In this document: positions 15,900 to 20,150 of the stretch, one piece after another | How the letters are laid out: every line of letters begins with the position of its first letter | How positions within the stretch are numbered: the stretch's first letter is position 1 | Assembly (NCBI GenBank): GCA_934433135.1 | Contig: CAKRZO010000037.1 | Location: forward strand, 1-20,150 | Length of the DNA: 20,150 nt | Source of the DNA: an uncultured Acetatifactor sp. | GTDB taxonomy: Bacteria > Bacillota > Clostridia > Lachnospirales > Lachnospiraceae | Reading direction: 5' to 3' | Program-made: the position numbers and the translations under genes | The notes under the pieces: model-generated | What the model saw: only the letters and a program-made list of their open reading frames with translations | Databases searched by the model: none | Told to the model about the DNA's origin: nothing

Positions 15900-16658
15900 A
15901 TGAAATATCAAACCATTTATGACTCAGAAGTAGCTCTTTTTGAAAACCTTAGAAAAACATATCCAGAAGAAATGAGAGACAGAATTGTGGATGATGGCTT
16001 ATGTTGGGCTGCCATAAGCAATAAAATGCCAGATAAATCAAATCGGAATTGGCCTGAATGTCTGTGGACTGAATCTAAACGCCGTGTTTTATTTTTTCTT
16101 AAAGAACCAAATAGAAATGAAGGCGAAGATTATAAGGATTGGGATTGGTCGGAAGGTTCAGAGATGTTTGGTAATGTTTTAGCGTATTGGCTTGAAGGTC
16201 TTATGACAACTAATGCCGACTATTGTCCAAAATATAATGAAATATCTTCAAGAAAGGATATTTTCAAAAAATATCCACTTGCTATTGTGAATTCGAAGAA
16301 AATTGCCGGAGGAAGTTCTGCTAATTGGAATACTATATGGGAATATGCGGAGCGAGATAAATTATTTTTGCGTACTCAAATTAGAGATATATTAAACCCC
16401 AATATTATTGTTTGTGGTGGAAGCAATGATGCTGAAGATAAATCCCGGAAGGTTCTTAGTATTGCTTTAGATTACGTTTTTCAGGATCTCAAGGAAGGAT
16501 TTAGGAAAATAAATAATTGGTGTTATTATAACTCAGAAGCAGAGATTTTGTTAATTGATTCATACCATCCTTCATTGAGGATGAATGAACAAGAAAAAAT
16601 CGAAGGTTTAATCAGCGGCTTTCACGATTTCATCTTGAAAACGAATTATAAATACTAA
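15900..16658 (+). CDS. Uracil-DNA-glycosylase-like cargo protein
   Basis: A 252-residue protein with features resembling the UDG superfamily: an early strand-loop segment RRVLFFLKEPNRN (61-73) in the place of the catalytic motif, a strand NPNIIVCGGSN (167-177), and SYHPSLR (221-227), like the UDG HPS motif. The active-site motif does not match any standard UDG family, so the activity is uncertain and a nucleotide- or DNA-binding relative is equally likely. It is the only plus-strand gene in the mob block, it is AT-rich compared with neighbours, and it has its own promoter-like TACCTTTG. These fit independently acquired cargo, possibly defence-related, but no function is shown. Confidence 0.6.
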   Translation: MKYQTIYDSEVALFENLRKTYPEEMRDRIVDDGLCWAAISNKMPDKSNRNWPECLWTESKRRVLFFLKEPNRNEGEDYKDWDWSEGSEMFGNVLAYWLEGLMTTNADYCPKYNEISSRKDIFKKYPLAIVNSKKIAGGSSANWNTIWEYAERDKLFLRTQIRDILNPNIIVCGGSNDAEDKSRKVLSIALDYVFQDLKEGFRKINNWCYYNSEAEILLIDSYHPSLRMNEQEKIEGLISGFHDFILKTNYKY

Positions 16659-16850
16659 TCCACCAAAGAACATTCTTAAAAGAAGAAGTAGATTCGTCTG
16701 GTTGAAAAATGTAGAATATGTATTGATAAATTGTCTGCATTTTACGGAATCATTTATGACTATGGTTTGGAATTGCAAACAGAGAAAGTCCTTAAAGTTA
16801 TGAAAATGGATATGGACTATTGGGATAATGCCTAATGAATGGTATTGCTA
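16659..16850. other. Gene-poor gap between convergent genes
   Basis: It holds a short plus-strand open stretch (about 16693-16834), ending LQTEKVLKVMKMDMDYWDNA then TAA, with no start near its beginning; it may be a gene remnant. I saw no strong terminator hairpin, though both flanking genes converge here. Confidence 0.3.
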
Positions 16851-17738
16851 CTATGCAATTTTTCTATCCAGTTTAATCTTGCACTCTGATTCCGTATGAG
16901 ACATTTTGCGCTCAATGGTGGATATTTCCGAATCACGGAGAGTATGAGCAAATACCCTCTTTATAAAGGTTGCTGTCTGTAGGCGTGGCTTGCCGAATGC
17001 CTTGTCTATATTCCAGCCAAAGTGCATGATGTCAATGGTTTTTAATTGAGCATCAACCTTTATCTGTTCAACTTTGGGTAGAGAATCTGAGAAGTAGTAT
17101 TCTGTGATATACCCACATAGACGATTGAGGTCAGTTTCACTAAGATAGAGAACCAAGTTTTGTTTCGTGTATGTGAGAGCCTTATCTAACTTTTCTTGTG
17201 AAGCTCGTTCCTTTTCAGCCATTGCGTTAGCACGGAATATCTCATATTCTGTTGGCTGATTGGATTCTTCTATAGATATATTGTTGGTGGCAGAAGGGGT
17301 GGCTTCTTCCTTTGGTAGTTCTGCCACGTCTTCGTTGGGTTCAGGGTACGATGGCGTAGAAACTTCTTCTGTTGTGTTAGATGTAGTTTCGATTTCAAAT
17401 TCGGGTTCAGGCTCAGAAATGATAGGTTCTGAATTTATAGCACTTTCAGCAAGTTCCGAGTTTACTGCTGGAACTTCTACGATTACAGCCTTGTTGCGAT
17501 AGCACTCAAATCTCATAAAGCATTTTTCTATTGTGGGAGAAAGAAGTTGCCTGAATACCATTTGCAGATTGAGATAGATTGCCCCCATAATAATGGAGCA
17601 TACCACCAAAATAAGGTAGCTGCTGAACTCGTCCCAACCATAGTGTAGTACGGTCTGGCGGGCTAAAACACCAATGATTGCGATTGTACCAAAAACAATC
17701 AGATGCAATGTTATATGTTCTATCTTTCTCTGTTCCAT
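16851..17738 (-). CDS. Two-TM membrane protein with acidic linker
   Basis: A 295-residue unknown. Two hydrophobic segments near the N-terminus (about 11-27 and 41-57) would anchor it in the inner membrane as a hairpin, placing the rest in the cytoplasm if the N-terminus is inside. A Glu/Pro/Ser-rich linker (about 88-165) is probably disordered. The C-terminal domain (about 165-295, including YLSETDLNRLCGYITEYYF and IDIMHFGWNIDKAFGKP) is typical of small Bacteroidetes mobile-element proteins, but I cannot name its function. Minus-strand TATATTTG at 17765-17772 is a likely promoter. Position between integrase and mob blocks suggests an element-specific role, perhaps at the membrane during transfer. 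Confidence 0.75.
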   Translation of the reverse strand: MEQRKIEHITLHLIVFGTIAIIGVLARQTVLHYGWDEFSSYLILVVCSIIMGAIYLNLQMVFRQLLSPTIEKCFMRFECYRNKAVIVEVPAVNSELAESAINSEPIISEPEPEFEIETTSNTTEEVSTPSYPEPNEDVAELPKEEATPSATNNISIEESNQPTEYEIFRANAMAEKERASQEKLDKALTYTKQNLVLYLSETDLNRLCGYITEYYFSDSLPKVEQIKVDAQLKTIDIMHFGWNIDKAFGKPRLQTATFIKRVFAHTLRDSEISTIERKMSHTESECKIKLDRKIA

Positions 17739-17764
17739 AGTGAGATGTATTAATCGTTTGTGTG

Positions 17765-17772
17765 CAAATATA
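17765..17772 (-). promoter_or_regulatory. Probable -7 promoter element of the membrane-protein gene
   Basis: Minus-strand TATATTTG, identical in sequence to the hsd operon element at 174-181, 26 bp before the ATG at 17738. No -33 TTTG is apparent at the usual distance. Confidence 0.45.
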
Positions 17773-17929
17773 TAGGATTAATTTTTGAGAAAATCCATAG
17801 TTTTGCTTGTTTATGGGCTTTTGACGATATATTTCATCGCTTTTCACTATGTTACATTGCTGATAATAAGTGTATTGTAAATTTCTTGCTTTTGGATGAA
17901 AATAGTTGGGTAAATAGGCTTGTGTATCT

Positions 17930-17977
17930 CAAAAACAAAAATTATCTGCATCATTTTGGGTAAACAATGCAGATAAT
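17930..17977 (-). terminator. Rho-independent terminator after the integrase/RhuM-like unit
   Basis: A perfect 11-bp inverted repeat, ATTATCTGCAT (17941-17951) and ATGCAGATAAT (17967-17977), has a 15-nt loop. On the minus strand it is followed by TTTTTGTTTTTG (17930-17940). It lies 25 bp past the stop of the RhuM-like gene, ending its transcript. Confidence 0.8.
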
Positions 17978-18002
17978 CAATAGGGTATAGAGATATAGCT
18001 TA

Positions 18003-18368
18003 TTAGCAATACAATGTATGGTTTGTACCCTTGTTGAGATATAAAAGGATGTTGTAATCTTGATTATGAGCGACTTTGTTTATTAGCCATTCTCTGAATA
18101 CTATGGAATGTCCGGTGTCTATTTGATAAGATAAGGCTACAACCATATCGAGATTATACACATCGGCATTGTTCCCATTCTCCAATTTGATGTACTTACA
18201 AACTTCGTGGCTCTTCAAAATATTGGTTTTCAAGATTCTCTTGATTGCTGCATGGATAGCTCCAACCGTTGTATAAAACAAGTCTGCAAGTTCCCAAGTG
18301 GTCATCCATACTTCGCCATCAGAAATATGGATGCCTAGCCCTTTGTTGGTTATGATTCCTCGTTTCAT
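18003..18368 (-). CDS. Short RhuM-N-like protein next to the integrase
   Basis: A 121-residue protein that aligns by eye with the first 120 residues of the RhuM protein at 5299-6300. Shared points are DGEVW/DETIW, a following HTH (TTWELADLFYTTVGAIHAAI), YNLDM at 71-75 and FREWLINKV near the end. It lacks the RhuM C-terminal half. It starts 9 bp after the integrase stop and precedes a strong terminator, so it is cotranscribed with the integrase. It may be a DNA-binding regulator of integration or excision; this is inferred from the HTH and position. The family relation by eye is good but would need an alignment to prove. Confidence 0.75.
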   Translation of the reverse strand: MKRGIITNKGLGIHISDGEVWMTTWELADLFYTTVGAIHAAIKRILKTNILKSHEVCKYIKLENGNNADVYNLDMVVALSYQIDTGHSIVFREWLINKVAHNQDYNILLYLNKGTNHTLYC

Positions 18369-18377
18369 AGTTACAAT

Positions 18378-19484
18378 TTACTTGAGTGATATTTTATTGG
18401 CTGTTTCTCGCTTCTTGGAATTGACCAAATCGGCATATATTTGAGTTGTGGACACGTTCTTATGCGTTAGCATCTTTGATACTGTGTAAATATCTGTACC
18501 TAAGGATATTTGTATGACGGCATACGAGTGACGAAATCCGTGGAAGGTTATCGGTTTCGTTATTCCTGCCTTTTTGAGCCAGCTTTTCAGTGGGTAATTA
18601 ATCATACTTCGCTTCAAATCCTTGAAAACCTTGCCTGTTCCGGGTGTGCCGCATAGTTCGTAGGCTTCGTAACTGATGGGGAGTGTCGCTTCCGTCTGGG
18701 TTTTCTGTGTTCTGATACGTAAACAATAGCCTTGGTCGGGGGCGATAGTGAAGTCTTCCCATTGCAGGTTTAGAATATCACTGATGCGTAAACCTGTCAG
18801 ACAAGCAAACAAAGAGGCTGCTTTCAATACGGGGATGTCGCAAGGAGTGGCTGCGAGTTGCTTCACTTCGTTCAGAGTCAGATACTCTTTCTTCACATCT
18901 TGTGGCTCAATCTTATCAAGATAGTCATTGATGTTCTCACGAAACCATTTGTCCCGATAGGCAATCTTCAATAATCCTCTGAAAGTAGAGTAGTAGCCGG
19001 ATGCCGAATTGAGGGATATGGGTCGGTTGCTATGTTTGAGTTGCTTGGCATTCAGCAAGTATTCACGGAAATTTTTGCATAAGTCTACATTTACATCGCC
19101 AAAGGTACATTGTCCCTTGACGAAGTTGTAGAAATGCTGATAGACGAATTGCCATTTCTGGTCTTTGTTCCGACACATCTTCTTGAAATAGGCGAGGAAA
19201 TCGGCTTTTTGCTTGGTCTTATCCAAGAAACCAAATTCTTCATTGATGAGCGATTGCACTCTGATACAGCGGATAGCTTCTGCCTTATTCAACATATCGT
19301 TGTTGAACTCCCGTTCCATTTCGTTCTTCGGATGGGCATAGATGTAAATACCGAGATATTCCCTGCGGCTCATCTGCATCGTTTCGGGGTTACGAACTGC
19401 CGGATAATAATCCAGATACAAGGAGATGCGATTATTCCGAATCGCTCTCTGACGAACTGTTACTTTTGTACACGTGTGTGTCAT
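18378..19484 (-). CDS. int: Tyrosine integrase of the mobilizable element
   Basis: A 368-residue integrase with an N-terminal arm-binding region (about 1-70), core-binding SAM-like domain (about 95-190) and catalytic domain: R233 (TGLRISD), K261 (RTQKTQT), H315 and R318 (HGFRHS), H341 (LTHKNV) and Y350. This is the form found on Bacteroides mobilizable and conjugative elements, which integrate and excise by recombination between short att sites. It is only distantly related to the hsdS recombinase. A minus-strand TTCCTTTG (plus 19521-19528), 36 bp before the start, is a near-match to the -7 element. The att site was not found. Confidence 0.93.
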   Translation of the reverse strand: MTHTCTKVTVRQRAIRNNRISLYLDYYPAVRNPETMQMSRREYLGIYIYAHPKNEMEREFNNDMLNKAEAIRCIRVQSLINEEFGFLDKTKQKADFLAYFKKMCRNKDQKWQFVYQHFYNFVKGQCTFGDVNVDLCKNFREYLLNAKQLKHSNRPISLNSASGYYSTFRGLLKIAYRDKWFRENINDYLDKIEPQDVKKEYLTLNEVKQLAATPCDIPVLKAASLFACLTGLRISDILNLQWEDFTIAPDQGYCLRIRTQKTQTEATLPISYEAYELCGTPGTGKVFKDLKRSMINYPLKSWLKKAGITKPITFHGFRHSYAVIQISLGTDIYTVSKMLTHKNVSTTQIYADLVNSKKRETANKISLK

Positions 19485-19568
19485 ACTGTTTAATATTTAG
19501 AGTTTTACATTTGTTTGGTGCAAAGGAATATGGTGATTCGATAGTGGGTACATTCACCGATAAATAAC

Positions 19569-20073
19569 TTATTCAATCTTCGGTGCTGCAAGCAACTTAT
19601 CCAGTTCTGGCTTGGAGATAAGCGTGTATTTGCCTTTCTTGACCTTGTGGATATTATGGTACTTCGCATAATGATAGAGCTGGTCACGAGTAAGATTGAA
19701 CTTTTCCATTGCTTCGGCCACCGTATAATATTGTGGTTCTTCGGGTGCTGCAATGCCCTTAGCTATATCTACATGCTTCTTGGAATAGTACACTATGATT
19801 CCCTCTTTCTTCTTCGGAATGGTATTCTTAGAAGCGAAACAGTAGATGGCGGATAAGGTCATACTGAATTTTTCCTGCATTTCCTGTGTGCTAGACCATT
19901 CGGTAATGTCAGGATTTGGGGCTTTCTTGGCAAAGTAAGCGTCCATGTGCTTCTTGCTCCAGTAGGTCTTGCCACGATTGAAAGTGCGAGGGATATTGTT
20001 ATTCTTGGCTACCACAAATATCCATGACTCGTTTACATGGTATTTCTCTTTCACTTCTGCTGTGGTGTAGAAG
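19569..20073 (-). pseudogene. Repeat-HTH protein cut at the 5' end by an IS
   Basis: The open frame continues upstream of the GTG at 20054 to the IS junction (FYTTAEVKEKY), so the true start has been lost. Three roughly 50-residue units can be seen, each with a YT/ST-x-E-x-x-EKF helix pair, an IY/LY-xx-AK/AS recognition helix and, in the first two, YWSKKH or YYSKKH. They are FYTTAEVKEKYHVNE..., EWSSTQEMQEKFSMT... and QYYTVAEAMEKFNLT.... Each unit resembles an excisionase/MerR-type winged HTH, so the intact protein probably bound several DNA sites. Members of this type lie next to integrases in Bacteroides elements. Function is inferred; the present copy is probably inactive. Confidence 0.7.
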
Positions 20074-20150
20074 TGAAGTGCCCCCCAAAAGTTGGACAGG
20101 TTATTAACTATCCGATTTGAGAAAGAGTTCGGTATTGCACCGGACTCTTT
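20074..20150 (-). mobile_element. End of an IS3-family insertion sequence
   Basis: The terminal sequence TGAAGTGCCCCCCAAAAGTT followed by GGACA is of the type found at IS3-family ends. The exact first base is uncertain (20074-20080). The rest of the element lies outside the window. It interrupts the repeat-HTH gene. Confidence 0.75.
20108..20149 (-). CDS. C-terminal end of an IS3-family transposase (OrfB), partial
   Basis: The minus strand reads KSPVQYRTLSQIG followed by TAG at 20108-20110. SPVQYR is the usual close of IS3-family OrfB integrase-type transposases. Only 13 codons and the stop are inside the window. Confidence 0.75.
   Translation of the reverse strand, partial: KSPVQYRTLSQIG

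Larger units (their letters stand above)
11013..20073 (-). mobile_element. Integrative mobilizable element backbone (boundaries uncertain)
   Basis: Genes for integration (integrase 18378-19484), probable excision or regulation (HTH 15362-15727), DNA processing (DUF3987, toprim-type primase) and mobilization (mobC, relaxase) lie on one strand in the order known from Bacteroides mobilizable elements such as NBU-type elements. No type IV secretion or coupling-protein genes are present, so transfer would depend on a helper conjugative element. Neither attL nor attR could be identified: no direct repeat of the two ends is apparent. The left limit given is the last mob-strand gene; the hsd locus may also lie inside the element. 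Confidence 0.65.

Noticed and set aside
16693..16834. Possible small plus-strand gene between the cargo gene and the membrane-protein gene
   Set aside because: No usable start near its beginning and no recognisable family; reported only as a gap feature.
1..20150. CRISPR array, tRNA or rRNA
   Set aside because: No regularly spaced direct repeats and no cloverleaf or rRNA-like sequence was noticed; a dedicated RNA or CRISPR scan was not possible.

Overview
The window looks like accessory DNA from a Bacteroidales genome (Bacteroides, Parabacteroides or a close relative). Supporting signs are Bacteroides-type -7 promoter elements (TAnnTTTG), mobilization genes of the kind carried on Bacteroides integrative mobilizable elements, and moderate-to-low GC content. 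No housekeeping or RNA genes were seen.

Left part (about 170-11000) is a phase-variable type I restriction-modification locus. A plus-strand operon runs xre-like regulator, hsdR, hsdM, rhuM-family gene, a small unknown gene, hsdS. The operon hsdS (6630-7232) is only a 5' half: it carries one target-recognition domain (TRD1-A) and breaks at an 18-bp site inside the central conserved region. On the opposite strand are a complete hsdS (8361-7156, TRD1-B + TRD2-alpha), a tyrosine recombinase (9406-8414), a DUF2971 gene (10236-9460) and a promoterless hsdS 3' half (10960-10240, TRD2-beta). Four copies of one dyad-symmetric core (TAAAT-CAGA-ATTT[A/T]) lie at 7164 (+), 7864 (-), 9449 (+) and 10946 (-). 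Inversion between the first two rebuilds an in-frame 419-codon operon hsdS (6630-7889). Inversion between 7164 and 10946 would instead add TRD2-beta and bring the DUF2971 gene into the restriction operon. The DUF2971 gene therefore looks like a passenger in an invertible cassette, which is the most unusual feature here.

Right part (about 11000-20073) is an integrative mobilizable element backbone, almost all on the minus strand. From right to left it has a repeat-HTH protein, integrase, a short RhuM-like protein, a two-TM membrane protein, a divergent cargo gene with a uracil-DNA-glycosylase-like motif, an excisionase-like HTH protein, a DUF3987 helicase/primase-like gene, a toprim/zinc-finger primase-like protein, mobC, a MOB relaxase and a small unknown gene. 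Two backbone genes appear damaged: the DUF3987 gene has one in-frame TAA, and mobC is frameshifted. The rightmost 70-80 bp are the end of an IS3-family element that has cut the 5' end of the HTH-repeat gene.

The restriction locus may be cargo of the mobilizable element, but neither element end is identifiable inside the window.
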